From the NCBI GenBank assembly GCA_963682175.1, contig OY821784.1:36003621-36067620 (forward strand): a DNA stretch of 64,000 nucleotides, written 5' to 3'. The stretch's first letter is position 1. Each line of letters begins with the position of its first letter. The notes beneath the pieces were generated by a model. That model was given only the letters and a program-made list of their open reading frames with translations. It did not search any database and was not told the DNA's origin. This DNA is from Triglochin maritima. Its lineage: Eukaryota; Streptophyta; Magnoliopsida; Alismatales; Juncaginaceae. Position numbers and translations under genes: made by a program. Shown here one piece after another: positions 1 through 9,577 of this stretch.

Positions 1-501
1 CGAACGGTCGGACAGAAGCATATTTCGGTCGACCGGATAAAAGAACAAGGCAGACAATCCCCTGCTATCAGTCGAACAAAATCTACCGGTCGACCGAACC
101 AAATAAAATCGGTCGCACGAAAGACACGAGCGGTCGAACGAAAACTCAAAATCAAAAACTTAGGATCCCTGCTATCGGTTGAACAAATCCGACCGGTCGA
201 CCGATAAATTGAAAACGGTCGCACGGATAACACTTGCGGTCGAACAAATACACAAAGTCGAAAACTTAGGATCCCTGCTATCGGTTGAACAAAACGGACC
301 GGTCGACCGAACAACTAGCACCGGTCGACCAAACTCAGGAAATCGGTTGAACAAACAGAATTCGGTCAAGAAACAACTCAGCACCGGTCGAACGAAATCT
401 CCGTTCGGTCGACCGGTGGAACAGTAAAAACCAGAACAAAGCTTCAAAAACCAAGAGACACTAGAACCAAATATAGTCAAATGGGCTCAAGTAAAACGTA
501 C
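1..501 (-). repeat. GGTCGACC-rich 3' untranslated part of the SIRE-type copia element
   Basis: This stretch lies directly downstream (minus sense) of the pol stop codon. It is built of irregularly spaced GGTCGACC/CGGTCGACCG palindromes separated by AC-rich spacers. A roughly 30-bp phrase containing 'ttaggatccctgctatcg' occurs twice, near 162 and 262. It does not match the first 330 bp of the element's 5' LTR, so I read it as internal sequence between pol and a 3' LTR that lies left of the window. The open frames through it are repeat artefacts. Confidence 0.6.
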
Positions 502-3500
502 TCAAATGTCATTTAGGGTACACATACCAAGATTAAGTCTAATGAGATTGAATTGATCAACATTTAAGGGTTTGGTGAATATATCCGCTAATTGATCATT
601 TGTGGGAACAAATATAAGTTTAATGTCTTCTTTATTTGCATGATCTCTAAGAAAATGATGTCTAACTTCTATATGCTTAGTTCTAGAATGCAAGATAGGA
701 TTTTTGGAAAGGTTGATAGCACTTGTATTATCACAATAAATTGGTGTAGTTTGAAACTCAAGTTGCAAGTCCTTGAGGGTTTGCCTCATCCAAAGGACTT
801 GTGCACAAGCACAGCCGGCGGCGATATATTCAGCCTCGGTTGTTGATAATGCAACACTATTTTGTTTCTTACTGAACCATGAAACAAGAGATTTACCCAA
901 AAATTGACAAGTGCCACTAGTACTCTTACGATCTAAAATACAACCGGCATAGTCGGCGTCGCTATAGGCAACAAGATCGAAAGTCCTAGTCTTAGGGTAG
1001 AAAAGTCCAAAATCAAAAGTGCCTTTTAGATAACGAAAAATTCTTTTTAATGCATTCAAATGAGTTTCTTTTGGACATGCTTGAAAACGTGCACATAAAC
1101 ATACAGCAAACATAATATCGGGACGACTTGCAGTAAGATAGAGTAAAGAACCGATCATACCACGATACTTCTTGATGTCCACATCTTTGCCATTTTCGTC
1201 TTTGTCCAATTTTACGCTTGTACTCATGGGTGTCTTTTGAGGTTTGCTAGTTTCAAGCTCAAAGCGTTTGAGAAGTTCCTTTGTGTACTTTGCTTGATGT
1301 ATGAAATTCCCCTCTTGAGTTTGCTTTATTTGGAGTCCGAGAAAGAAATTTAGCTCACCAATAAGGCTCATCTCGAACTCTCCCTGCATAGACTTAGAAA
1401 ATTCTTCGCATAGACGCGGGTTACTTGCACCAAAGATAATGTCATCAACATATATTTGTACCACTAATAAATCATGATTCAGAGTTTTAACAAATAAAGT
1501 TGTATCTACTTTACCCATTTTGAATCCTTTATTAATCAAGAAATTCTTCAATCTCTCATACCAAGCTCTAGGAGCTTGTTTGAGACCATAAAGAGCCTTC
1601 TTGAGTTTAAATACATGGTTCGGATAAGATTCATTAATAAAACCAGGGGGTTGAGCAACATAAACTTCTTCAGAAATAATTCCATTTAGGAAAGCACTTT
1701 TAACATCCATTTGAAAAAGTTTAATGTCCATAAAAGAGGCATAAGCTAAAAGCATACGAATAGCTTCCATACGAGCCACGGGAGCATAAGTTTCATCAAA
1801 GTCTATTCCCTCCTCTTGGCGGTAGCCTTGAGCAACGAGTCTAGCTTTGTTTCTAACTACATTCCCATCCTCATCAAGTTTATTTCGGAAGATCCATTTA
1901 GTTCCAATAACGGTTTGATTAATGGGTTTTTCAACAAGTTCCCAAACGTCATTTCGAACGAATTGGTTTAACTCTTCATGCATAGCCATTAACCAAAATT
2001 CATCATTACAAGCTTCGTCTACTTTCTTAGGTTCTAATTTAGATATGAAAGCATAAGAATCACAAACTACATGAGCCTTTGATCGTGTTGTCACACCTTG
2101 AGAAACATCTCCAATCACAAGGTCCTTTGGATGTTCCTTTCTATAGGTCCAATCCTTGGGAAGCTCCTCTTTGTTTTCTTGTGGAAAACTTGGAGGGTCT
2201 TGATGTGGCTCATGGGAGACATCTTGAGATGAGACATGTCTAATTATATCCATATAGTCATCATCAAGAGAGGAATTATCTACACAAGCCAACTCATCAA
2301 AGTTAACGTGTAGAGACTCCTCGACACAAAAGGTTCGTTTGTTATAGACTCTATAGGCTTTGCTCCTATCGGAATATCCTAAAAAGATGGCCTCATCGGA
2401 TTTTGCATCAAATTTTTCCAAGTTATCTTTAGTGTTGAGGACAAAACATTTTGACCCAAAAGCTTTAAAGTAAGAAATTTTTGGAATACGTTTGTGCCAC
2501 AATTCAAAAGGTGTTTTCTTCAAAATAGGTCTTATAAGAACACGGTTTAACACATAACAAGAAGTATTTACGGCTTCACACCAAAAATATTTTGGAAGCC
2601 CTTTTTCCATAAGCATGGTTCTTGCCATCTCTTGAAGAGTTCTATTTTTCCTTTCAACTACCCCATTTTGTTGGGGAGTGCGAGGAAAAGAAAAATTATG
2701 TTTAATCCCTTGTTTTTCACAAAACTTTTGAAATAGCTCATTTTCAAATTCTCCTCCATGATCGCTACGGATAGTAATGATATGTAAATCTTTTTCTCTT
2801 TGAACACGTTTGCAAAAGCTTTTAAATCTTTCAAATGCATCATATTTATTAGCCAAAAACAAAACCCATGTAAATCGTGAAAAATCATCGACAATCACAA
2901 AAGCATATCTTTTACCACCTAAACTAACGGTTCTTGAAGGACCAAAAAGATCTAGATGTAAAAGCTCAAGAGGTTTTGAAGTTGACACAACATTTAAAGA
3001 TTTGAAAGACGATTTAAATTGTTTTCCAAATTGACATGCATCACAAAGTTTATCCTTTTTGAAATCAATTTTAGGAAGTCCTCTAACTAATTCAAGTTTG
3101 GATAATTTGTGTAATTGTGACATACTAATATGTCCCAAACGGTTATGCCATAACCAAGCTTCGTCATTTGAGGCAACTAAATAAGTCTCTAAGGCTAGAT
3201 TGCTAATGACATCAACAAACACAATGTAAATATTATGAGATCTACAACCTTTAAATATAATTTTCATGTTATGTTTTGAGACAATATAACAATTTGAATT
3301 GTCAAAGATAACCATATAATTTTTATCCGCTAGTTGACTAACACTTAGCAAATTGTGTTTTAGCCCTTCTACTAACAAAACATTTTCAATATGAGGAGTA
3401 GAGGAATTGCCAACATTACCAATGCCGACAATTTGACCTTTAGCGTTGTCTCCAAATGTGACGGTTCCTCCCTTCTTAGGCTTTAGATTTGATAGAACTT

Positions 3501-3537
3501 GAGAGTCTCCCGTCATGTGCCTTGAGCACCCACTATC
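502..3537 (-). CDS. pol: Ty1/copia pol polyprotein (protease, integrase, reverse transcriptase, RNase H)
   Basis: This is the copia polyprotein that processes, reverse-transcribes and integrates the element. The uninterrupted frame starts at the aspartic protease motif DSG (3529-3537), preceded by WIL and followed by CSRHMTGD. Counting from the first ATG (3516), it then has the GAG-pre-integrase zinc motif (HNRLGH, about residue 125), the integrase core (LDLFGPSR, about 185), RVT_2 with NKARLVAQGY and the YVDD active site, and RNase H with YSDADYAG. It ends with an intact LADIFTKPL motif. Domain order PR-INT-RT-RH defines Ty1/copia. The frame is open for more than 1,000 codons, so the insertion is young. 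Upstream gag is in another frame. Lineage SIRE/Maximus is inferred from the long LTR and long gag. Confidence 0.95.
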   Translation of the reverse strand, partial: DSGCSRHMTGDSQVLSNLKPKKGGTVTFGDNAKGQIVGIGNVGNSSTPHIENVLLVEGLKHNLLSVSQLADKNYMVIFDNSNCYIVSKHNMKIIFKGCRSHNIYIVFVDVISNLALETYLVASNDEAWLWHNRLGHISMSQLHKLSKLELVRGLPKIDFKKDKLCDACQFGKQFKSSFKSLNVVSTSKPLELLHLDLFGPSRTVSLGGKRYAFVIVDDFSRFTWVLFLANKYDAFERFKSFCKRVQREKDLHIITIRSDHGGEFENELFQKFCEKQGIKHNFSFPRTPQQNGVVERKNRTLQEMARTMLMEKGLPKYFWCEAVNTSCYVLNRVLIRPILKKTPFELWHKRIPKISYFKAFGSKCFVLNTKDNLEKFDAKSDEAIFLGYSDRSKAYRVYNKRTFCVEESLHVNFDELACVDNSSLDDDYMDIIRHVSSQDVSHEPHQDPPSFPQENKEELPKDWTYRKEHPKDLVIGDVSQGVTTRSKAHVVCDSYAFISKLEPKKVDEACNDEFWLMAMHEELNQFVRNDVWELVEKPINQTVIGTKWIFRNKLDEDGNVVRNKARLVAQGYRQEEGIDFDETYAPVARMEAIRMLLAYASFMDIKLFQMDVKSAFLNGIISEEVYVAQPPGFINESYPNHVFKLKKALYGLKQAPRAWYERLKNFLINKGFKMGKVDTTLFVKTLNHDLLVVQIYVDDIIFGASNPRLCEEFSKSMQGEFEMSLIGELNFFLGLQIKQTQEGNFIHQAKYTKELLKRFELETSKPQKTPMSTSVKLDKDENGKDVDIKKYRGMIGSLLYLTASRPDIMFAVCLCARFQACPKETHLNALKRIFRYLKGTFDFGLFYPKTRTFDLVAYSDADYAGCILDRKSTSGTCQFLGKSLVSWFSKKQNSVALSTTEAEYIAAGCACAQVLWMRQTLKDLQLEFQTTPIYCDNTSAINLSKNPILHSRTKHIEVRHHFLRDHANKEDIKLIFVPTNDQLADIFTKPLNVDQFNLIRLNLGMCTLNDI

Positions 3538-5338
3538 GAGTATCCACTTGCCCTTTCTCCTTGCTTTGATCTACATGCAAAGAGACAAGTGAAGACTTTG
3601 GTACCCAAATTTGTTTGGGTCCTTGAGGGTTAGCTTTTGGTACCCAAACTTGAGAGGTCTTAGGTACCCATACATTTGACAAACTTACTTTCTTAACATA
3701 TGAATTGTTATGTTTAACAAAATAAGATGTAGCTTTCTTTTGTTTTCCACCCATGTACCCCAAACCATGCTTAGTCAAAGATTGAGTTTGGGTTCCTAGA
3801 AGCATGTCTAGCATTTTTCTACCCAACGTGAATTTCTCTAGATCTTTTGTAAGTTGTTCATTCTTGGCAATAAGATCTTTGTTGTTGTTACAGTTACTAG
3901 TAGATTTCAGCATGTTTATCTCATTAGCAAGCAATTCATTCTCTTTAAGTAAGTTTTCATGTTTAGTAGATAAATCTAGATGCACTTTTCTTCCTAATTT
4001 GTTTTTATGACAAATCATCTCATATCTTTCAGCAAGTTCATGAAAAGCATCTAATAACTCATCATAGGAAGGGGTTTCTTGAATTGATACCTCATCGTCA
4101 TCAATTTCCACCACTTGGGGTTGATTGCTTCTCCTTGGGGATGTAGCGGTGCTTGAATCCGAATCCTCATTGTGTGCCATAAAGCACATGTGTGCTTCTT
4201 CCTCTTGAGAGTATTCGGTGTCGGAGGATGTAGATGAGCTTGAATCATCCCAAGTGGCTTTAAAAGCCTTCTTTCCGTCTTTGTCATGGTGATCCCTTCT
4301 TTTGTGATCATCACGTTCTCGTCTTCTAGGTCTCTCTTCTTTATCTCTTCTAGGAGGCCTATCTTCCCTAATTCTCCTCGGTCTCTCATCTCTTTCTCTT
4401 CTAGGAGGGAATCTTCTTGGTTCTCGTTGTTCACGATCTCTTGACTTAAGGAGTGGACAATCCTTCTTCATGTGCCCCGTCTTGTTGCATTCGTAGCACG
4501 CGAAAGTCCGGGATGATTCTCCTTTCCCTCTAGTGAACCTTCCTTTGGCGAGAAACTTCTTGAAGTTGCGGGTTAGAAATGCAACATCATCATCGGTGTC
4601 ATCGTCTTCGATACTTTCCAAATCCGACGTTGCTTTGAGAGCAATTGTTTTCTCCTTTCTCCTTAACCCCTCTCGCTCCTTCTCCTTCTCTCTTCTTTCC
4701 TCCATTTGAATCTCATAAGCCATGAGGCTTCCTATGAGATCCTCCATCTTTAGCTTTGAGAGATCTTTGGCCTCCTCGATTGCCGTTGTCTTCTTCTCCC
4801 ACTCCAATGTCAACGATCTAAGAAACTTCCGTACCCTGTCACTTTCAATCAAGACCTTACCAAGGTTTTTCAAGGAGTTAGTGATATGAGTAAAGCGAGT
4901 ATGCATCTCGCTAATGGATTCGTTGGGTTTCATGGCAAACATTTCATATTTTTGCATATATGAATCTATCCTAGTTTCTTTCACGGATGATCGTCCTTCA
5001 AAATGACTTTCTAACATATGCCATGCCTCAAATGCAGAATCACAAGCATTAATTCTACCATATTCCTCTTCGGTTAATCCACACATGAGAATGTTCATTA
5101 ATTTTGCATTCATTTGAACCATTGCTAGTTCATCATCACTCATGAGTTCAAACTCTTTGTTTTGAGTATATGGAATTTGAAAGAAAACCCATAGCTTAAC
5201 ATCATATGATTGAATGAAGATTATCATGCGTTTCTTCCAATAGGCATAATTGGTTCCATTAAAAAGTGGAGGTCTACCGGTGTGGAATCCCTCACGTTGT
5301 TGGGCCATTGCTACAAATGTTAATTTGTTTATATGCAA
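3533..5338 (-). CDS. gag: Ty1/copia Gag protein with zinc knuckle
   Basis: Gag forms the virus-like particle that packages element RNA. The 601-residue frame has a UBN2-type capsid region in its first 230 residues (FNGTNYAYWKKRM at the start, TRFTHITNSLKNLG near 145). One CCHC zinc knuckle, CYECNKTGHMKKDC, lies near residue 280. It is followed by a long Arg/Glu/Asp-rich segment and a predicted coiled coil. The ATG used (5338) lies eight bases inside the primer-binding site, on the gag side; a second ATG about ten codons in (MAQQREGF) is the more usual start in this family. The frame ends at a stop (3533-3535) that overlaps the protease DSG codons in a different frame, so gag and pol are offset by one base. 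Confidence 0.93.
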   Translation of the reverse strand: MHINKLTFVAMAQQREGFHTGRPPLFNGTNYAYWKKRMIIFIQSYDVKLWVFFQIPYTQNKEFELMSDDELAMVQMNAKLMNILMCGLTEEEYGRINACDSAFEAWHMLESHFEGRSSVKETRIDSYMQKYEMFAMKPNESISEMHTRFTHITNSLKNLGKVLIESDRVRKFLRSLTLEWEKKTTAIEEAKDLSKLKMEDLIGSLMAYEIQMEERREKEKEREGLRRKEKTIALKATSDLESIEDDDTDDDVAFLTRNFKKFLAKGRFTRGKGESSRTFACYECNKTGHMKKDCPLLKSRDREQREPRRFPPRRERDERPRRIREDRPPRRDKEERPRRRERDDHKRRDHHDKDGKKAFKATWDDSSSSTSSDTEYSQEEEAHMCFMAHNEDSDSSTATSPRRSNQPQVVEIDDDEVSIQETPSYDELLDAFHELAERYEMICHKNKLGRKVHLDLSTKHENLLKENELLANEINMLKSTSNCNNNKDLIAKNEQLTKDLEKFTLGRKMLDMLLGTQTQSLTKHGLGYMGGKQKKATSYFVKHNNSYVKKVSLSNVWVPKTSQVWVPKANPQGPKQIWVPKSSLVSLHVDQSKEKGQVDTR

Positions 5339-5345
5339 TTAACAA

Positions 5346-5358
5346 GGCTCTGATACCA
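5346..5358 (-). other. Primer-binding site of the copia element
   Basis: The plus strand reads ggctctgatacca, so the minus strand reads TGGTATCAGAGCC. This is the usual copia primer-binding site, complementary to the 3' end of initiator tRNA-Met. It is two bases from the LTR edge at 5361 and just upstream of gag, which fixes the orientation. Confidence 0.93.
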
Positions 5359-5360
5359 AA

Positions 5361-6888
5361 TGTAGGATCTAATTGCCCTAAATATTAGTCTTAAGGGGGG
5401 GTTTATAGACTAATTACTCACTACTAACTATTTATGCAATAACAAGATCACCAATGAAAACAGTGAGATAGAAAGGCAAACCAAACACCGGATGTATAGA
5501 GGTTTGGATCCAACACCGGATCCTAGTCCTCTCTTACGAATTGCTCTTTCTTGAGCAACTTCGCGATCTTCACTAATTTGATCTTCTTTCCGGGCAAAGA
5601 TCGAGCCTTTACAATTCAAGCTTGCGAACACCCTCGCCAAGCTTGGACCTCCTTCTCACAACCCGAGAAGAGCTTCACTCCGGAAGCTTGTACAACTCCT
5701 TTGTAGTAGACTTTGTGTAACCTACTCTTGAGCACTTGAAATTGATGATGAATGCAATTGAATGATTGATCAAGAGAGTGGTTGAGAGCAATAAGTAGAG
5801 TAAGAGCACTTGGAAAGTTTTAGCACAATGGGAGCTTAGAGAATGGATTGGTAACCATGTAAAGATGATCTAAGCTCTATATATAAGCCTCTTAAGTTTT
5901 CTAGCCGTTTGAGAAAAGATTTGATTGGGTTTTGTGCAAGATACACAAACCAGAGATTCAGGAAGCAATTCTGTCAAAGTTCGGTCGACCGGTAAGAATG
6001 AAACGGTCGACCGGTTACGTGAATAGTGGTCAAACGGTTAGACAAACTAGGACCGGTCGAACTAACTGGGAGGGAACTTAAGTGTACCGGTCGGACGAAA
6101 CAAGGAAACGGTCGACCGATGTGAAGGTTCGGTAGAGACAAAGAGTGACCGGTCGAACCAAGGTGGTATCGACCGATAGCAGGAAGAATGCTACGAACGA
6201 TAAATGGTCAAACGGTCGACCGGTTAATAAGATTTGTTCGACCGGTTAAGCTATGTATTTCGGGGTATGGTGAAAGTATGTGTATACGACCGTTGTATAA
6301 TACGACAAGTATAACGGTCACAAAAGAAGACAAAAATAGAAATCAATCGGTCGAACAGAAATGGACATTCGGTCGACCGGTTGCACTAAGGCACGTGTCT
6401 TCCAGCACGCATGAACAGTTGATCGGTCGACCAAAAAAAAACCTTAAGTTTCTCTAATGAACCGGTCGAACCAGTACAATGTTCGGTCGACCGAAAAGGT
6501 TCAGAAAACAGTTTTTGGGTAGATCGGTCGAACCAAATGGTCGACCGGTCGACCGGTTGAGTGCAGAAATCCTGGATAAGGTTTGATTGATTTCTAAAGA
6601 AGTTTTGTATAGAATTTGAAGGTTTAGATCTACTTCTATGGAATCCTAAAGAGTCAAGATATGCACTGCATCAAGATTTAAGTGCTCAAGTTACATTTAA
6701 ATCCTAATGACAATAATGTAAACCTATCTACTCTTCAACTCATTTCTTGTTTAACTTGACACCTGAAATGTTAGTATAAAGCGATATATGTGTAATGTGC
6801 AAGAGTGATATGAACGAATTACATGTGTTTAAGTTAAATGTTGATTAATCATCAAAACGGATAAGCAATCATTAGCCAAAAGCCAACA
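5361..6888 (-). mobile_element. 5' LTR of the SIRE-type copia element
   Basis: On the minus strand the LTR runs TGTTGG...CCTACA (1,528 bp) and abuts the primer-binding site. U3 (6888 to about 5980) is full of GGTCGACC palindromes. A TATA box (TATATATA on the minus strand, about 5879-5886) marks the promoter, followed by R/U5. Its outer end (6888) sits directly against a fragment of a hAT transposase pseudogene. The second LTR is outside the window, so insertion age cannot be measured here. Confidence 0.88.
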
Positions 6889-7192
6889 AAATGAATGGGC
6901 CTAAGTATCTTATTGTTGCACGCATGACCTGTGATATTCTCTCTATATTCCAATGTCAATTGTTGCATCTGAAAGTGTTTTTAGCACAGGATGACGGGTT
7001 CTTGGGAAACATTGTTGTTTGATGTCTTCCACTACATTAGAGGTCGTTGTGTGTGCACAAGATTGGTTAAAAGGCTGAATTTGAAGGTAGTTTCTCTTTC
7101 AAAATAACGTATAATTGATAATTATGCATATTCTAAATTTAACTTATCATGTTTCGTTGATGTAGTTGAAAGTAACGATGGTGATGATTAGG
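6889..7192 (+). pseudogene. hAT transposase C-terminal remnant, copy 1
   Basis: Conceptual translation with frame changes gives hAT-family dimerisation-domain landmarks: KMNGPKYLIVARM, then ASESVFSTG, then VVCAQDWL. Stops and frameshifts separate them, so the copy is dead. It is about 95% identical to 8983-9281. It starts at the outer edge of the copia 5' LTR and runs into a truncated hAT MITE end (7193-7231). Confidence 0.75.
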
Positions 7193-7231
7193 GGTGAGCA
7201 AAATTCGGTTCGGTCCGGGTGTCCGAATCTA
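7193..7231 (+). mobile_element. Truncated left end of a hAT MITE
   Basis: The sequence TAGGGGTGAGCAAAA followed by a GGTTCGGTCCGG run matches the left end of the complete MITE at 9282-9470. It breaks off exactly at the next LTR (7232). It belongs to the duplicated hAT segment. Confidence 0.65.
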
Positions 7232-8707
7232 TGTTGGTTTTTTGGTATTAATCTATGTTTTGATGATTTAATCAACCTAATCTTAATTGTGATCATGTAG
7301 AGTAACACACATGTTGCATTGCATATATATTGCTTTGTGCTAACCTCTACAGATAATCAAGACTCAAGGAAGAAAGGAAATCAAGTCAAGACATGTAATC
7401 AAGCTCATTTGAAGACATACAATTTGTATTTCTTTGAGTCTTAGGAACTTTGTGTAATTGAGCATACTTGAGTTAAAATCTACTCAAACACACACTAGGT
7501 TCTCTATAGAAGTCACACACAAAATTTCACAAAATTTGGACTTCAATAGATAACTCAAACTTAGACCGGAAAACACTAAACACTTAACCAGAACTGTCTG
7601 CCCAAATTCGGTCGACCGTCCAAACCTTTTCGGTCGACCGAGTAACAACATATTTTCGACCGTTTGTTTTGTCGTATATACCCAACGGTCGTATTCATAT
7701 TATTACTAAATACCCCAAATACATTTAGTGTATCAGTCGACCGAGGACCTTGTTCGGTCGACCGAACTATGACATCTCGACAAACCCAAAGTGCATGTCG
7801 GTTTTTTGTCGACCGTGGACCTTGTTTCGGTCGACCAAATTTACTCTTGTTTGTCAACCCCATAGAGCCTATGATAAATCGGTTGACGGAACCCTATTCG
7901 GTGTTCGACCGTTAACTTAAGTGTACCTAGAACATAGCCTTTGGAGGTCGACCATTCCTTAATCGGTCGACCAAACTGAGTTCAAAATTGTCAAAAGGTC
8001 GACCGTTCAGTCTAATCCGGTCGACCGAACTTACTCAGAATTTGGTCCTGTCAGTTTCTGTTTTGTGTATCTTACACAATCTTTACCAAATTCATCCTCA
8101 ACGGCTATAACTTTTTAGGAGCTTATAAATAGAGTTGTAAAACACATTTCAACACAACTCTCTCACTACTATTTGTCCCTTACATTAGAGAGAAAGCTCC
8201 AAACACTCAAAGCCTCAAACCTTCCACACTTTAGTCCTAAATCTTATTCTCACTCAAGTGTGCTCAAGTTTAGAGAGTGTTGTTCCACTCCATTGTTGTC
8301 AAAAAAGCAAGGGTCTTGGTGAAAGCCCAAGACAAGAGTATAGACTTCGGTGAGAGCCCGAAGTGTCCCTCTCGAATTGTGAGAGGAGGAGCCAAGCTCG
8401 GCGAGGGTTGTTCGCGAGCTTGAAGATTGTAAAGGTGTTCTCTCCCGGCCCAGAACGGGGAGTGGTTAGTGAAGTCGTGAGCGGAGCTCAGTGATCCGAG
8501 CGGAGTTTGCAAGAGGGGACTAGGACCCGAGTGGGGTGTCGAACCTCTATAAAATTTCACCGACTCCTTGTGGTTTGCATTTTCCATTCCTTTACTTGCT
8601 TGTTTAGTTTTAAATTCCACCGCGTACCTTTGATCGTTAAACAAGTAGGTAATTAGGGTTAAAAGTGATTAGAATTGTAGACTCATACGATCACATAGAG
8701 TTGTACA
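7232..8707 (+). mobile_element. Solo-type LTR related to the SIRE LTR
   Basis: It begins TGTTGG and shares ordered blocks with the 5361-6888 LTR: a gatgatttaatcaac block at the start, a GGTCGACC-rich U3 (about 7605-8030), 'gtgtatcttacacaa' near 8064, a TATA box (ttataaatagag, about 8124-8135), and a U5 with 'ccaagctcggcgaggg' and 'gaggggactagga'. No primer-binding site or coding sequence follows. The 3' border (ttgtaca) is uncertain, and I see no matching target duplication, so this is a rearranged or solo LTR. Frames through it are not genes. Confidence 0.7.
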
Positions 8708-8719
8708 GTGAATATTGTC

Positions 8720-9281
8720 TGAGATGTGGGAACTATAACAGAGTAACAGTTTGGGTGGTGAGAGCAACTAACAGGCAGGAAATGTTATGGTTGATGATGT
8801 AGGTGATATCGGTTTTATACCAGGAGCATCAAAATTACCACTGTTCATTGATCCTTATGATGATCTCAACAAGTTCCTTGACACAAAATATGCTTCTGAA
8901 CCTCAACAAAGTTGTATGGAGACGTACTGAAGGATTTTGTGCAACCTCGGGTGCCTAATTTCGATATCTTGAGTTAGTGAAAAATGAATGGGCCTAAGTA
9001 TCTTATTGTTGCACGCATGACCTATGATATTCTCTCTATATTCCAATGCCCATTGTTGCATCTGAAAGTGTTTTTAGCACAGGATGACGGGTTCTTGGGA
9101 AACATTGTTGTTTGATGTCTTCCACTACATTAGAGGTCGTTGTGGGTGCACAAGATTGGTTAAAAGGCTGAATTTGAAGGTAGTTTCTCTTTCAAAATAA
9201 CGTATAATTGATAATTATGCATATTCTAAATTTAACTTATCATGTTTCGTTGATGTAGTTGAAAGTAACGATGGTGATGAT
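8720..9281 (+). pseudogene. hAT transposase C-terminal remnant, copy 2
   Basis: This longer copy of the hAT dimerisation region contains DDLNKFLDTKY, then PNFDILS followed by stops where the family has tryptophans, then KMNGPKYLIVARM, ASESVFSTG and VVCAQDWL. Multiple stops and frameshifts make it inactive. The part from about 8983 on is duplicated at 6889-7192. Confidence 0.75.
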
Positions 9282-9470
9282 TAGGGGTGAGCAAAATTTG
9301 GTTCGGTCCGGGAGACCACGGGAATTCGGTCTTTGGTCCGGTTCGGTTCGGTTCTGTCCGGTCAAAGATCAAAATTTTAAGGGTTAAATCCGGACCGAAC
9401 CGAATTTATTCGGTCCGGTCTTCCGAAAAGTTCGGTCTTCGGTCCGGTCCCGGACCGAAGCTCACCCCTA
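9282..9470 (+). mobile_element. Short hAT MITE with TAGGGGTGAGC terminal inverted repeats
   Basis: It starts TAGGGGTGAGC and ends GCTCACCCCTA, giving 11-bp perfect inverted termini. The interior is a run of GGTCCGG/CGGACCG motifs. The flanking octamers gtgatgat and ttgatgac match at 6 of 8 positions, in line with a decayed 8-bp hAT target duplication. There is no coding potential. Confidence 0.75.
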
Positions 9471-9577
9471 TTGATGACGATGAGTAATGGTGAGCATTTC
9501 ATTATTTTGTAGTTAAGTTATAACTTTAATTTTCTTATGATAATATTTCTTTTTTCTGAAAATAAAAAATCTAAAAT

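Noticed and set aside
1..430. Spaced short palindromes that look superficially like a CRISPR array.
   Set aside because: Spacing is irregular, the repeats are only 8-10 bp, there are no cas genes and the DNA is from a plant nucleus.
172..480. Open frames on both strands through the first 480 bases.
   Set aside because: They translate the GGTCGACC repeat and have no family features.
8270..8644. A 124-codon minus-strand frame.
   Set aside because: It lies wholly within U5 of the LTR at 7232-8707, antisense to the LTR.
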